Positions 26,030 through 35,788 of a DNA stretch of 64,000 nt are shown piece after piece. Below the pieces are notes generated by a model. That model ran no database searches. It saw only the letters and a list, made by a program, of their open reading frames with translations, and was not told the DNA's origin. The stretch is from NCBI GenBank assembly GCA_028687575.1, contig JAQTZW010000009.1, forward strand, positions 1-64,000, given 5' to 3'. The DNA is from Gallionella sp. (GTDB lineage: Bacteria > Pseudomonadota > Gammaproteobacteria > Burkholderiales > Gallionellaceae). Within the stretch, counting starts at the first letter, position 1; each line of letters opens with the position of its first letter. Made by a program: the position numbers and the translations under genes.

Positions 26030-26896
26030 CTAGCGGCCGGGTTTGGCCAAAAAGTCCGCCACGGTCGGATACTGCAACCGCACCCGCAACTCGCGCTTCA
26101 AACGCTGATTGGTCAGCCTGCGCGACTCCGCCATGAACGACCACATCATCGGCGACACCCGCTCCCGCACTTCGGCGCGGGCCATACGCGGCGGACGCGG
26201 CAGGCCGTGCGCATCGGCTACCGCATCGAAGTAATCGCCCATCTTCATCTGGTCGTCATCGGTGGCGTGATAGACCCGGCACGCCGCGCCGCGATGCAGC
26301 GCCGCCACACAGATGCGCGCCAGATCGTCGGCGTGGATGTGATTGCTGTAGCTGTCCTCATCGGCGCGGATCGCGGGCGAACCAGCGTGCAGCCGATCCA
26401 GCGGCAGGCGGTCGGCGGCATAGATGCCCGGCACGCGCAGAATGCAGGCGTTGACGCGATTACGCCTCGCCCAGTCTCGCACCTGATGCTCGGCGTCCAC
26501 CCGCCGCTGCGCACGCGGCGATTGTGCCGCCAACGGCCTGACTTCGCTCACCCACGCCCCGCCGCAGTCGCCATACACGCCGCTGGTGCTGATGTAGACC
26601 AGCTTCCGGGGAGCGCGACCGCGCGCCAGTGCGGCCAACAGGTTGCGTGTACGCGGGTCGGTCGCACCGTTCACCGGTGGAGGTGCCAGATGTAGAACCG
26701 CGTCAGCCAGACCGGCCAGATGGGTGAGACTGGCGCGATCATCCAGATCACCGACGATTGGCGTGACTCCCAGCTTGCGCAGATTTTCACAATAGGCAGG
26801 ATTCCGCACCAGTGCGTACACGTGGTAACGGACAGTCAACAATGGCAGGGTGCGTAGCGCGACATCACCGCTACCAATTATCAGGATTCGTTTCAT
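26030..26896 (-). CDS. NAD-dependent epimerase/dehydratase-family protein (YeeZ-like)
   Basis: The 288-residue extended-SDR protein begins MKRILIIGSGDVALRTLPLL, a Rossmann start with GSGDVA. It then shows VYISTSGVYGDCGGAWVSE, the usual Ser/Tyr region (YISTSGVYG), and LRVPGIYAADRLPLDRL. It resembles the YeeZ-like group of nucleoside-diphosphate-sugar epimerases, whose substrates are unknown. The start at 26896 is chosen because the 48 codons upstream have no family resemblance. The divergent reductase starts 61 bp away. Confidence 0.8.
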   Translation of the reverse strand: MKRILIIGSGDVALRTLPLLTVRYHVYALVRNPAYCENLRKLGVTPIVGDLDDRASLTHLAGLADAVLHLAPPPVNGATDPRTRNLLAALARGRAPRKLVYISTSGVYGDCGGAWVSEVRPLAAQSPRAQRRVDAEHQVRDWARRNRVNACILRVPGIYAADRLPLDRLHAGSPAIRADEDSYSNHIHADDLARICVAALHRGAACRVYHATDDDQMKMGDYFDAVADAHGLPRPPRMARAEVRERVSPMMWSFMAESRRLTNQRLKRELRVRLQYPTVADFLAKPGR

Positions 26897-26957
26897 GGGC
26901 GGATTATGCGTTAAAATTCGCGCTTTAGTGAATACCACTCTCAACAGTCGAACCATC

Positions 26958-27980
26958 ATGACCTTCAATACCACGATACAGCCCAGCGGCCACACCTTTC
27001 CGATCGAAGCGCACGAAACTATTCTCGAAGCGGCGCTCAAGCACGGCTATGTGCTCCCCTACAGCTGCCGAGACGGCGTGTGCGGGGTATGCAAAGGCAA
27101 GGTGACATCTGGCCTGGTGGATCATGGCAAGCCGCTCGACACCGCGTTGAGCGAAGCAGAAAAGGCGCAAGGCATGGCATTGTTCTGCTGTGCCAAACCC
27201 CAGTCAGACTTGTCCATCGAGTGCAAGGAGGTCAGTGCGGTCAAGGACATCCAGGTCAAGACCCTGCCCTGCCGCGTGCACAGCATGACCCGGCTGGCTG
27301 ACGATGTGATGGTATTGAAGCTCAAACTCCCCACCAACGAACGACTGCAATTCCTCGCCGGCCAGTACATAGACATTTTGCAAAAAGACCAGAAGCCTCG
27401 CAGCTTCTCGCTGGCCAATGCGCCACACAATGACGAGCTACTGGAGCTGCATGTCCGCAACATTGCCGGCGGCGCGTTCACCCACCATGTGTTCAGCGAA
27501 ATGAAAGAGCGTGACATCTTGCGCTTCAAGGGGCCACTCGGCACGTTCTTCCTGCGCGAAGATTCCGACAAACCCATCATCTTCGTCGCCAGCGGAACCG
27601 GCTTTGCGCCGATCAAGGCCATCATCGAACACGCACTGTATATCGGCGTCAAACGCCCGATGCACTTCTACTGGGGTGCGCGCAAACTGTCCGACCTCTA
27701 CCTGCTGGACATGGCGAAACAATGGGAATCGCAGGGCATCCGCTTCACACCGGTATTGTCGGACGCGCTGCCGGAAGACAACTGGCAGGGCCGCACCGGC
27801 TTCGTGCACCGCGCGGTGATGGAAGACTACGCCGATCTGTCGGCGCATGAAGTCTACGCCTGCGGCGCACCGGTCGTGGTGGAGGCCGCGCATACCGACT
27901 TCACCGGCCAGTGCGGCCTGCCGAACGACGCCTTCTATTCGGACGCGTTCACCTTCACCCCCAAGACGCCCGCCGCGTGA
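26958..27980 (+). CDS. 2Fe-2S/FAD oxidoreductase (CDP-6-deoxy-delta-3,4-glucoseen reductase type)
   Basis: The 340-residue protein has an N-terminal plant-type [2Fe-2S] ferredoxin domain (SCRDGVCGVCKGKV with a distal cysteine in LFCCAKP). An FAD-binding reductase domain (KPRSFSLANAP; GAFTHHVFSEM) and a NAD-binding domain (FVASGTGFAPIKAIIEHAL; VYACGAPVVVEAA) follow. This is the layout of AscD-like reductases and of oxygenase reductase components. In betaproteobacteria such genes are usually housekeeping reductases rather than ascarylose enzymes, and no sugar-dehydrase partner is here. A TTAAAAT box about 45 bp upstream may be the -10. Confidence 0.85.
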   Translation: MTFNTTIQPSGHTFPIEAHETILEAALKHGYVLPYSCRDGVCGVCKGKVTSGLVDHGKPLDTALSEAEKAQGMALFCCAKPQSDLSIECKEVSAVKDIQVKTLPCRVHSMTRLADDVMVLKLKLPTNERLQFLAGQYIDILQKDQKPRSFSLANAPHNDELLELHVRNIAGGAFTHHVFSEMKERDILRFKGPLGTFFLREDSDKPIIFVASGTGFAPIKAIIEHALYIGVKRPMHFYWGARKLSDLYLLDMAKQWESQGIRFTPVLSDALPEDNWQGRTGFVHRAVMEDYADLSAHEVYACGAPVVVEAAHTDFTGQCGLPNDAFYSDAFTFTPKTPAA

Positions 27981-27996
27981 GCGGTTTTCGCCACGA

Positions 27997-28887
27997 TCAG
28001 GCGGATCGGCCGTCCATGATGTCGGCACGGAAAGCGGGCGCGTTGCCGCGCTTGTCCTGCCCGGCATAGACGGTCAGGTGCGGATAAGGTATCTCGATAC
28101 CCTGCGCATCGAAGGCACGCTTGATCTTGCCGAGAAATGCCCGCCGCACTTGCCATTGTTCCAGAGCTACGGTCTTGAAGCGGCAGCGCACGATGACAGC
28201 CGAATCTGCCAATTCTTGCACCCCCTGTATCTCGATATCCTTGAGTATCTTGGGGCCGATTTGCGCATCCGCACGCAACTCGACACCCACCTGCTGCAAC
28301 ACCCGGTACACCTCGTCCAAGTCCTCGCGATAGGCCACCCCCACATCTATCAGCGCATAGGCATATTCACGTGATTTGTTGGTCACTGTGGTGATCTGCC
28401 CGTTCGGCACATAATGCACATTGCCATTCACGTCGCGCAGACAGACGTAACGCAGGGTAATGTCTTCCACATCACCGACCTTGCCGCATATCTCGACCGC
28501 ATCGCCTTGACGTATCTGATTCTCCAGCAACAGAAAGATGCCGCTGAAATAATCCTTGAGCAGGCTTTGCGCACCCAGACCGACCGCAATCCCCATCACC
28601 CCAGCCGCCCCCAGGATGGGAGCGATGGAAACACCCAGCTGACTCAGCGCCAACATGACGGCCACCAGCCAGATCACAATGCCGGAGCTGTAACGGAACA
28701 CCCGCACCAGCGTCTCGATGCGGCGTCCTTCCTCAGCGGAATCAGTGTGCGCGCTCATGTACTCGCGAAATAGACGTATCAGCCTGCGACTCAACCTGGT
28801 CAGCAGCCAGGCTGCGATCAGGATGATGATGACGTGCAGAAGCTCTTCAGAGATGTGCAGATACTCGGCAATCGAAGATTTACCCAT
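27997..28887 (-). CDS. Small-conductance mechanosensitive channel (MscS family)
   Basis: MscS channels open under membrane tension and release solutes on hypo-osmotic shock. The 296-residue protein has N-terminal helices (LLHVIIILIAAWLLTRL; SGIVIWLVAVMLALSQLG), the glycine/alanine-rich pore helix (GAAGVMGIAVGLGAQSLLKDYFSG) and the beta domain (GDAVEICGKVGDVEDITLR; VPNGQITTVTNKS). I choose the start at 28887 because GGAG lies 6 bases upstream; 28899 is possible. It lies 150 bp after galU on the same strand, which fits the osmolyte role proposed for the sucrose genes. Confidence 0.9.
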   Translation of the reverse strand: MGKSSIAEYLHISEELLHVIIILIAAWLLTRLSRRLIRLFREYMSAHTDSAEEGRRIETLVRVFRYSSGIVIWLVAVMLALSQLGVSIAPILGAAGVMGIAVGLGAQSLLKDYFSGIFLLLENQIRQGDAVEICGKVGDVEDITLRYVCLRDVNGNVHYVPNGQITTVTNKSREYAYALIDVGVAYREDLDEVYRVLQQVGVELRADAQIGPKILKDIEIQGVQELADSAVIVRCRFKTVALEQWQVRRAFLGKIKRAFDAQGIEIPYPHLTVYAGQDKRGNAPAFRADIMDGRSA

Positions 28888-29040
28888 GACTTGCTCCATG
28901 ACAGTAAGGAGTGGGAGCGCGTGCAGCACAGCACGGCGCGATGGATGCGTGGCAAATGCGGGACTGCAAGATCGCGCCAGAATGACTGTAACGACCAGCG
29001 GGTACAGGCAACGGCCAGCCCTGAAGCTGGCCTGACCACA

Positions 29041-29862
29041 TCACTTCTTGTAACGCGCGAAAAAAAAGTTGGTCGCTTCGACAAACCCCTCAATGCTGCC
29101 ACAATCGAAGCGCTGCCCCTTAAATCGGTAGGCGATCACCTTGCCGTTGGCAGCCTGGGCCTGCAGCGCATCGGTCAGTTGCACCTCACCATGCTTGCCG
29201 GCAGGCGTGTTGCGCAGGATGTCGAAGATGTCCGGCGTCAGGATGTAACGGCCTATCACCGCCAGATTGGAGGGCGCATCGGCAGAACTTGGCTTCTCGA
29301 CCATGCGATCCACCCGCATGTGTTCATCGTCCAGTCTGACCCCGCTGACGATACCGTATTTATCCACCTCATCCATCGGCACTTCCTGCACGGCCACCAC
29401 GCTGCACTGGTATTTTTCGTAGACGCGCACCATCTGCTTCAACACGCCATCCGACTCTCCGACACAGAGATCATCCGCCAATACCACCCCAAACGGCTGA
29501 TTCCCGATCAGCGTCTCGCCGGTCAGGATCGCATCGCCCAGGCCGCGCATGTGCGTCTGCCGGGTGTAGGAAAAGGTGCAGTTGTCTATCAGTTCGCGGA
29601 TGCAACGCAGTTGCTCTTCCTTGCTGGTGCCGCTGATCTTGCTCTCCAACTCGAAAGTGATGTCGAAATGATCCTCGATGGCGCGCTTGCCGCGTCCGGT
29701 CACGCAGGCGATGTTGAACATGCCGGCCTCCATCGCCTCCTCGACGCCATACTGGATTAGCGGCTTGTTGAGGATGGGCAGCATCTCCTTAGGCTGCGCC
29801 TTGGTCGCAGGCAGGAAACGGGTACCGTATCCGGCAGCGGGGAATAAGCATTTCGTAATCAT
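29041..29862 (-). CDS. galU: UTP-glucose-1-phosphate uridylyltransferase
   Basis: GalU makes UDP-glucose from UTP and glucose 1-phosphate. The 273-residue protein has the nucleotide-binding PAAGYGTRFLPATKAQPKEM, VLADDLCVG, DRMVEKPSSADAPSNLAVIGRY and GEVQLTDALQ motifs. It ends a little earlier than many GalU proteins (about 290 residues). AAGGAGG precedes the ATG. It lies 19 bp after the amylosucrase stop, so it is part of the sucrose operon and supplies UDP-glucose to sucrose-phosphate synthase. A GC hairpin (29013-29032) follows its stop, without a T-run. Confidence 0.95.
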   Translation of the reverse strand: MITKCLFPAAGYGTRFLPATKAQPKEMLPILNKPLIQYGVEEAMEAGMFNIACVTGRGKRAIEDHFDITFELESKISGTSKEEQLRCIRELIDNCTFSYTRQTHMRGLGDAILTGETLIGNQPFGVVLADDLCVGESDGVLKQMVRVYEKYQCSVVAVQEVPMDEVDKYGIVSGVRLDDEHMRVDRMVEKPSSADAPSNLAVIGRYILTPDIFDILRNTPAGKHGEVQLTDALQAQAANGKVIAYRFKGQRFDCGSIEGFVEATNFFFARYKK

Positions 29863-29881
29863 CTTTGCCTCCTTGGCATTC

Positions 29882-31834
29882 TCATTCGGTGTACCAACAG
29901 CAGGTCAATGGGGGAATATGGAGCATGTCACCCGAGAGTACGGCGCACTCCCCCGTGCAAATATCCCTGACGCCATCCTGCCTAAAAAAGCCGTGCAATC
30001 TTAACATGCCGACATGCTGCGATTGCGCGGTAACACTAAAGTTTGCGACTACTAGCACCCTGTTCCGACTGCCTTGCTGGCAGGCTCGATAGAACACCAT
30101 CAAATTGGGATTCTCCACTGACAGCAGATGCCGATTGTCGAAATCGGCAAAGGCCGTCGCCTCCTTGCGCCGCGCGATCAGCCCCTTCAAGCCGTTGAAT
30201 ATCCGGTGCTCGACCGTACCGGGTTGATGGCGGCGCTCCGCCTTGTTCCAGTCCAGACGGGAGCGATGCACCCAGCGGTTGTCATCTCGCCTGTCCGGGT
30301 CGGCCAGATACTCGATGCTGTTGAGCATGCCGATCGCATCGCCGTAATACAGCAACGGGATACCGCCGAACGACAGGATGACGCTGTGCAACAACAGGAT
30401 GGTCTGGATGGCCGCATCAACCCCCGCCTCGTCCTGATTTTCCAGCGCCACCTCCAGCCCCACCAGCGAGGCCAGCGAACCGGAGATGCGAGCATCCCCG
30501 GTGCGCGGATTCTCGCCGAACGGCAGCCCGCGAGCGGATGACCCCGGAAACTTCCCGGTGAAATACTCGATCAGGAAACGCCGGTGTTTCACCGTGTCGT
30601 AGCCCGCCAGGCGCACGTCGTTATCGTCGAACCCCAGGCCGATATCGTCGTGGCATCGCACATAATTCAGCCAGGTCGCCCGCTCCAGCTTGCTGGGCAG
30701 GCTGTTGATGCCACGGTTGAGCAATACCGCATTCCTGGTTGCCACCGCATCCCACAGCAAGGCCATCAGGGTGGCGTTGTAAGCGATCTCGCATTCCTTG
30801 GCATTGATCGCATCCTCGCCGAAATACTTGGTGACCTCACTTGGCGCGACGATAGCCTCGGCGATAAACAGCACGCCCGGCGCGACCACCTGACAACAAT
30901 CCTTCATGATCTGCAACAGCAGATGCGCCTCGCGCTCGTTCTGGCAAGCCGTGCCGATCTTCTTCCACAGAAAGGCGACCGCATCCAGTCGCAGGATGTC
31001 TGCGCCCTGATTCGCCCAAAACAGGATGATGTCTATCATCTCGATCAGCACCGCCGGATTACGGTAGTTCAGGTCCCACTGATAGTTGTTGAACACGGTC
31101 ATCACCCACTTGCCCATTTCGGCATCCCAGGTGAAATTGCCGGGCGCCGTCAGCGGGAATATCTCCGGCATGGTCTCCTCGTAGAGGTCGGGCATCTCGC
31201 GACCATCGAACACGTAGTAATAGTCCAGATACTGCTGCTCACCCTGCCTGGCACGTTGCGCCCACTGGTGCTCGTCGGAGGTGTGATTCACCACCACATC
31301 CAGCACCAGCAGCATGTCGCGCTTCCTCAGGTTGGCGGCCAGTTCGGAAATCTCATCGGTCGAACCGTAACGCGCATCTATCCTGAAAAAATCGCGCACC
31401 GCATATCCCCCGTCACTGCGGCCCGGCGGGCAATCCAGCAGCGGCATGATATGCAGCATGTTGATGCCCAACTCCTGCAGGTAGGGCAGTCTGGCCCGCA
31501 ATCCTTGCAGATCACCGGCGAAGCGGTCGCAATACAGTGCCATGCCCACCCACTTCTGGCTGAGGAACCAGTTGTAATCCTTCTCGCGGGCGAGATCCGA
31601 CTTCCTGAGCGCCGCCGATCGTCCGACATAGCGCGCCGCCAGCGTCTCCACCAACCGTCTCAGTTGCGCCTTGAAGTCGGGCCGCTCGCCATACAACAGG
31701 CTGAACAGCGAATGTATCGAATAAAAATTCGCACCCAGACGAGTATAAAAATGCCGCATCCGGCCATTGCCGGACTCGACCTTCAATTCCTGCAATATCT
31801 CGTTCAACAGTGAATGCGATACCTGTTCGTACAT
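29882..31834 (-). CDS. ams: Amylosucrase (GH13)
   Basis: Amylosucrase splits sucrose, transfers the glucosyl unit to an alpha-1,4-glucan and releases fructose. The 650-residue protein has an N-terminal helical domain, a GH13 barrel with VLDVVVNHTSDEH, nucleophile Asp in ILRLDAVAFLWK, acid/base Glu in LFIAEAIVAP and transition-state Asp in YVRCHDDIGLGF, and a C-terminal beta domain. The start at 31834 follows GGGTAG; upstream codons are not conserved. It begins 2 bp after the SPP stop. A trehalose- or sucrose-isomerase function is less likely, since the layout and the YNWFLSQKWVG and LPFGENPRTGD stretches fit amylosucrase. Confidence 0.88.
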   Translation of the reverse strand: MYEQVSHSLLNEILQELKVESGNGRMRHFYTRLGANFYSIHSLFSLLYGERPDFKAQLRRLVETLAARYVGRSAALRKSDLAREKDYNWFLSQKWVGMALYCDRFAGDLQGLRARLPYLQELGINMLHIMPLLDCPPGRSDGGYAVRDFFRIDARYGSTDEISELAANLRKRDMLLVLDVVVNHTSDEHQWAQRARQGEQQYLDYYYVFDGREMPDLYEETMPEIFPLTAPGNFTWDAEMGKWVMTVFNNYQWDLNYRNPAVLIEMIDIILFWANQGADILRLDAVAFLWKKIGTACQNEREAHLLLQIMKDCCQVVAPGVLFIAEAIVAPSEVTKYFGEDAINAKECEIAYNATLMALLWDAVATRNAVLLNRGINSLPSKLERATWLNYVRCHDDIGLGFDDNDVRLAGYDTVKHRRFLIEYFTGKFPGSSARGLPFGENPRTGDARISGSLASLVGLEVALENQDEAGVDAAIQTILLLHSVILSFGGIPLLYYGDAIGMLNSIEYLADPDRRDDNRWVHRSRLDWNKAERRHQPGTVEHRIFNGLKGLIARRKEATAFADFDNRHLLSVENPNLMVFYRACQQGSRNRVLVVANFSVTAQSQHVGMLRLHGFFRQDGVRDICTGECAVLSGDMLHIPPLTCCWYTE

Positions 31835-31836
31835 CG

Positions 31837-32676
31837 CTACCCTTTCCCTGATGCCATGCGCAACCATCCGTCCAGCTCTGGCCGGTAATGCGCCACGCCC
31901 TCCAGGATGCCGGCGCTGTAATTGCCATTCATGCCGAGATACGCCCCAGTTGCAAGATACAGCGCGGCCTTGTCCCCTGCCGCCGCGCTGGCTTGCACCG
32001 CTGCGTCCGCATTGGCCACCAGCACCGCCTGAATATCGCTCAGCAACACATCCAGATCGTTGCCGCTATCGCCAGCGAACACGGTGTATTCGCGACCAAA
32101 ACCCTGCTCCCGCATCAAGAAGCGGATCGCATGCAGCTTGTTGGCACGGGCCGGCAACACATCCAGCAAGCCAGCTCCGACGGCCTCATCGAGGCTCCAG
32201 ATCAGATTCGCCTGGATGGCCTTGCTGTGCAGCAGCGTCCCTATCGTTGCCAGCAGTTGCGGCACACCGTCGTCCAGTTCCACGTAATAACTCAGCTTGT
32301 GGCGGTGCTGCTTTACCGCTTCCTGCAAACGCAGCGCAGGCAAATCACTCAGCAAACCTGCCAGCCCATCGTGCGTCCATCCCTTCCAGTCCTGTCCGAT
32401 GTGTTCATCCCATGCTGCCCATTGGCGCCAACCGGAATCCTCCCCCCGATAGATCGTCGCGCCGACATCAGCGATCACGAAATCCGGCTGCGGCAACGCG
32501 TACTCAACGATAGCCTGCTCGACCAGCGCCAGATGGCGGCCACTCACATAGGCCAGCGCGACATCTTCGCGTCCTGCCAGCTTGCCAAACAACGCGCGCG
32601 CACCCGGCGACTCCGGTTGCGCTCCATTGGGGATCAGTGTGCGATCCAGATCAGTGCAAATCAGATAGCGTCTCAC
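31837..32676 (-). CDS. spp: Sucrose-6-phosphate phosphatase (HAD-IIB)
   Basis: The enzyme removes phosphate from sucrose 6-phosphate, making the synthesis irreversible. The 279-residue HAD protein has motif I CTDLDRTLIP, motif II YVSGRHLALVEQ and motif IV FAGDSGNDLDVL, and the sugar-binding cap. The start is a GTG at 32676 that overlaps the SPS stop as GTGA, so translation is coupled. The SPS protein upstream also ends in a SPP-like domain, so phosphatase identity rests on this separate, complete copy. Confidence 0.85.
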   Translation of the reverse strand: MRRYLICTDLDRTLIPNGAQPESPGARALFGKLAGREDVALAYVSGRHLALVEQAIVEYALPQPDFVIADVGATIYRGEDSGWRQWAAWDEHIGQDWKGWTHDGLAGLLSDLPALRLQEAVKQHRHKLSYYVELDDGVPQLLATIGTLLHSKAIQANLIWSLDEAVGAGLLDVLPARANKLHAIRFLMREQGFGREYTVFAGDSGNDLDVLLSDIQAVLVANADAAVQASAAAGDKAALYLATGAYLGMNGNYSAGILEGVAHYRPELDGWLRMASGKG

Positions 32677-34835
32677 GAGTGCCGCCTTACGCCACTGGCG
32701 TCAAAGAACCCGTAATGCCCGACCGCTTCCAGTATCCCGTCGGCATGGGCCTTGCCTGAAAAATGAATATCGTCCAACTCAGGCAGGTCGGCCAACTCTT
32801 CGATATGCTTGTTGTCCACCACCACGCCCAGAGTATTGCCGCGCAGCATGTCAGCATCCGCTCCGGTCACACCCGATACCAGCGTGTTCTCCAGCGGGAA
32901 TCCCAGTCGTTCTGCGCACCAGCGCAACGCCAGCCCCTTGGACGCGCGGACTGGCACCACATCGAGGAACTGGCCGAATGAGAACACCGTATTTACCGCC
33001 TGCTCGTTGCGCAGCAGTGCCTGCCGCACCTCATGGACGCTGACCACGTCATGATCCACGTAATAGCTGATCTTGAAAGCACCCTGATGGGCTTTAGGCT
33101 GTATCTTCAAACCCGGCATTCCGGCAAGCACTTCACGTACCGCCTGTGGATTCCAACTGTGATTGATGTGCTTTTTCCACGCGGCATCTTCGGTTAGATC
33201 AGGCGCATAGTGGATGCTCGTTCCTTGCCCGGTTATGAGTACATCTGGCTTGGCTATGCCATTACGTTTCAGGCAGGCCAGCGCATCATCCAGATGGCGT
33301 CCGGTTGCGATGCCGAACATGACGGTCTTGCGATACTGACGCATGGTGTCAAGAAAGCGCTGTAAGGCATCCTTGTCACCGAGCAGATTCAGATCCAGGC
33401 TGGTAAAGATTGCCCTGTCGCGATACAGGCTGCTACGGCGACTTATCTCACGCTTTTGCAGCGGCGTCGTTCTCTCCACCAGAGGCCTAATCACTTGCAG
33501 ATATTTCGCCACATGCGCAGGCCACGAATAATGCCGCTGCACGCCCTGTATGCCATTTCGTGACAACTTCGGCCAACTCCGCTTCTCGTTGAGCGTCTTG
33601 AGCAACACCTCTGTCATCGCCGCCTTGTCGAGCGGGTTGAACAGATAGCCGTTCTCGCAATGACCGATTATATCGGTCGGCCCGCCATCGTCAGTCGCCA
33701 CCACCGGCAAGCCGCATGCCGCCGCCTCGATCAGCGTCAGGCCGAATGGCTCGGTCAGCGCCGGATTGATGAAGACGCCTTGCGACTGTGCGGCAAGCCG
33801 GTATAGCACCGCGACATCCTCAGGCTTGTGGTGTTTCGGATAGGCCACCTTGCCGTACAGGTCGTATTTGTCTATCGCCCGCAGAATGTCGTTCAGCACT
33901 GTGCCGGACACCGCCTCCATATCCTGAATATCCTCACGATTCCCCGCCACCACCACCAGATTGGCCGCTTCCTGCAACGCTGGCGATTCGCCATAGGCCT
34001 CGATCAGCATGATGATGTTCTTGCGCGGATCGGGACGGGATAATGCCAATATGATGGGCTTATCGGGGTGCCGCAGGAAGCGCCCGAGTTCGTGGGCGAT
34101 ACGGCTATCCTTTTCGCCACCCTGTGCCGGGTGGAATTTCTCCAGGTCCGTGCCAGGCGGAATCACGCTCATCCGATCTGGCTGATAGAAGTCGTACAGC
34201 CCGTACTGTTGCTCGACCTCCTGCTGGGTGCTGGTGATAACGCGCTCCGCAACGCCCAGCGTGGTTTCCTCGGCTTCGATGCGGCGCGCGATGTTGTAGG
34301 TCGTTTCGATCTCGCGGCTTTTCACGCCGCTGGCCAGCAACTGCTTGCGCTTGCTGCGCCCCAGCGAATGACCGGTGTGCACCAGCGGCACACCCAATTG
34401 CAGCGAAAGTCGTGAGCCGACATAACCCGCGTCGGCATAATGACTGTGGATGACATCAGGCAGTCGCTCGCGGCCCTTCAGATAAGCGAGCACGTTGTCC
34501 GAATAACTGTCCAGCGCATCCCACAACAATTCCTTGCGCAAATATTTGTCCTCGCCGCAACGGATGCGCACGATACTTGCCTTGGGCGACAGCGCCTCCA
34601 AGGGGGCTGCGTAATCCTCACTCACCTGCTCATCAATCACGCTGCGCGTGAGCAGTACCACTTCTCCGACATCCTCGCGTTCACCCAACGCCCGCGCCAG
34701 TTCGACCACATATTTCGTCTGGCCGCCGGTATCGGCATCCGCACCCAATTCAAGCTCTCGCCCGCGTATCAGGCCGTGCACACTGATCAGCACGATGAAC
34801 AAAGGCGGGCGGGCCGATGTTGACTTGGCTCTCAT
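32673..34835 (-). CDS. sps: Sucrose-phosphate synthase with C-terminal SPP-like domain
   Basis: SPS joins UDP-glucose and fructose 6-phosphate to sucrose 6-phosphate. The 720-residue protein has a GT-B glycosyltransferase part (ISVHGLIRGRELELGADADTG; VHTGHSLGRSKR; LALSRPDPRKN; FINPALTEPFGLTLIEAAACG) and, from about residue 465, a HAD-like domain as in plant and bacterial two-domain SPS. In that domain the motif I region reads IFTSLDLNLLG, so the nucleophile/acid pair DxD is replaced and the domain is probably not catalytic. The start at 34835 overlaps the fructokinase stop (ATGA) and follows a GAGGAG sequence. Confidence 0.9.
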   Translation of the reverse strand: MRAKSTSARPPLFIVLISVHGLIRGRELELGADADTGGQTKYVVELARALGEREDVGEVVLLTRSVIDEQVSEDYAAPLEALSPKASIVRIRCGEDKYLRKELLWDALDSYSDNVLAYLKGRERLPDVIHSHYADAGYVGSRLSLQLGVPLVHTGHSLGRSKRKQLLASGVKSREIETTYNIARRIEAEETTLGVAERVITSTQQEVEQQYGLYDFYQPDRMSVIPPGTDLEKFHPAQGGEKDSRIAHELGRFLRHPDKPIILALSRPDPRKNIIMLIEAYGESPALQEAANLVVVAGNREDIQDMEAVSGTVLNDILRAIDKYDLYGKVAYPKHHKPEDVAVLYRLAAQSQGVFINPALTEPFGLTLIEAAACGLPVVATDDGGPTDIIGHCENGYLFNPLDKAAMTEVLLKTLNEKRSWPKLSRNGIQGVQRHYSWPAHVAKYLQVIRPLVERTTPLQKREISRRSSLYRDRAIFTSLDLNLLGDKDALQRFLDTMRQYRKTVMFGIATGRHLDDALACLKRNGIAKPDVLITGQGTSIHYAPDLTEDAAWKKHINHSWNPQAVREVLAGMPGLKIQPKAHQGAFKISYYVDHDVVSVHEVRQALLRNEQAVNTVFSFGQFLDVVPVRASKGLALRWCAERLGFPLENTLVSGVTGADADMLRGNTLGVVVDNKHIEELADLPELDDIHFSGKAHADGILEAVGHYGFFDASGVRRHS

Positions 34836-35788
34836 ATACCCCACTCCTCGGTAAATTTTTGATAAAACCCGACATCTTTCGGTATCGCACCGCGAATACC
34901 GCAAAGTGCCGAGGCGAAGGCATTCGCCCGCCGCAGCGTTCCCTCTATCTGCCAACCCAGCAGCGCACCCAGGATGCAGACCGCCGCAAAGCCATCTCCA
35001 GCCCCTACCGTGTCCACCAAAATATCAACCGGCTCGGCAACGCCGACCACGATCCTGCTGCCTTCACGGCCAACATGCCACGCGCCTTTCTCTCCGCAGG
35101 TCACCATCACCTGCTCAAGATCGAAGCGCGCCATCAGATCCCGGATGCACGCCAAATCATCCCCCCCTTGCAACCCAAACATTGCTGTCAACTCGACCAG
35201 TTCAGCGTCGTTCAGCTTGACGATTGCGGCCTGCTTCAGCGAGCGCTCCAATCCCGGCTGGTCATACCAGGGAGAACGTAAATTGATGTCAAGGAATCTC
35301 ACGGCAGATGTACTCCGCAACAACCCCTTCAGCGCGCGCCGCGAAATATCATGCCGCTGCGCCAGTGTGCCGAAATACACCAACACTGGCTCGACCGACA
35401 GCGCAGCCATGCGCGCCACCCCCGGATGAATGAAGTCGTAAGCCTGCATCGGCAATATCTCAAAGCGGTGTGCACCGTCCTCGATATGCACGTTCACCTG
35501 ACCGGTTGGATAGCTGTTGTTGCACTGCACACCCAGCGTTTCCATGCCTGCCTCGTTCATCACGCGCAAAATTTCATCCCGCAATTCGTCGTTTCCCACC
35601 CGCGTGATCAGAATCGGCTGTTGCCCGAACGCCTTCAGGTGGCGCGCGACATTGAAGGGCGCTCCGCCAAGAACCGTCCGATCGGGAAATCTGTCTGCCA
35701 GCACCTCACCGAACAACAACACCGCACCGCGCCCAAGATTCAAAGGCTGGGGCGTGCGTGTCAGTTCAGCAAAAAAGTTGGGGGTCAT
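34832..35788 (-). CDS. PfkB-family fructokinase
   Basis: The 318-residue carbohydrate kinase has the N-terminal PfkB signature (LGGAPFNVARHLKAFGQQP), substrate-side residues (FLDINLRSPWYD) and the C-terminal ATP/catalytic motif DTVGAGDGFAA. Fructose is the likely substrate: amylosucrase in the same operon releases it, and the product fructose 6-phosphate is the SPS substrate. The gene is first in the leftward sucrose operon. Its mRNA leader would be about 160 nt long from the promoter proposed at 35955-35982. Confidence 0.85.
   Translation of the reverse strand: MTPNFFAELTRTPQPLNLGRGAVLLFGEVLADRFPDRTVLGGAPFNVARHLKAFGQQPILITRVGNDELRDEILRVMNEAGMETLGVQCNNSYPTGQVNVHIEDGAHRFEILPMQAYDFIHPGVARMAALSVEPVLVYFGTLAQRHDISRRALKGLLRSTSAVRFLDINLRSPWYDQPGLERSLKQAAIVKLNDAELVELTAMFGLQGGDDLACIRDLMARFDLEQVMVTCGEKGAWHVGREGSRIVVGVAEPVDILVDTVGAGDGFAAVCILGALLGWQIEGTLRRANAFASALCGIRGAIPKDVGFYQKFTEEWGI

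Noticed and set aside
30584..31813. 409-codon open frame opposite the amylosucrase gene
   Set aside because: It is a GC-driven antisense frame; the amylosucrase catalytic residues on the other strand settle the coding strand.
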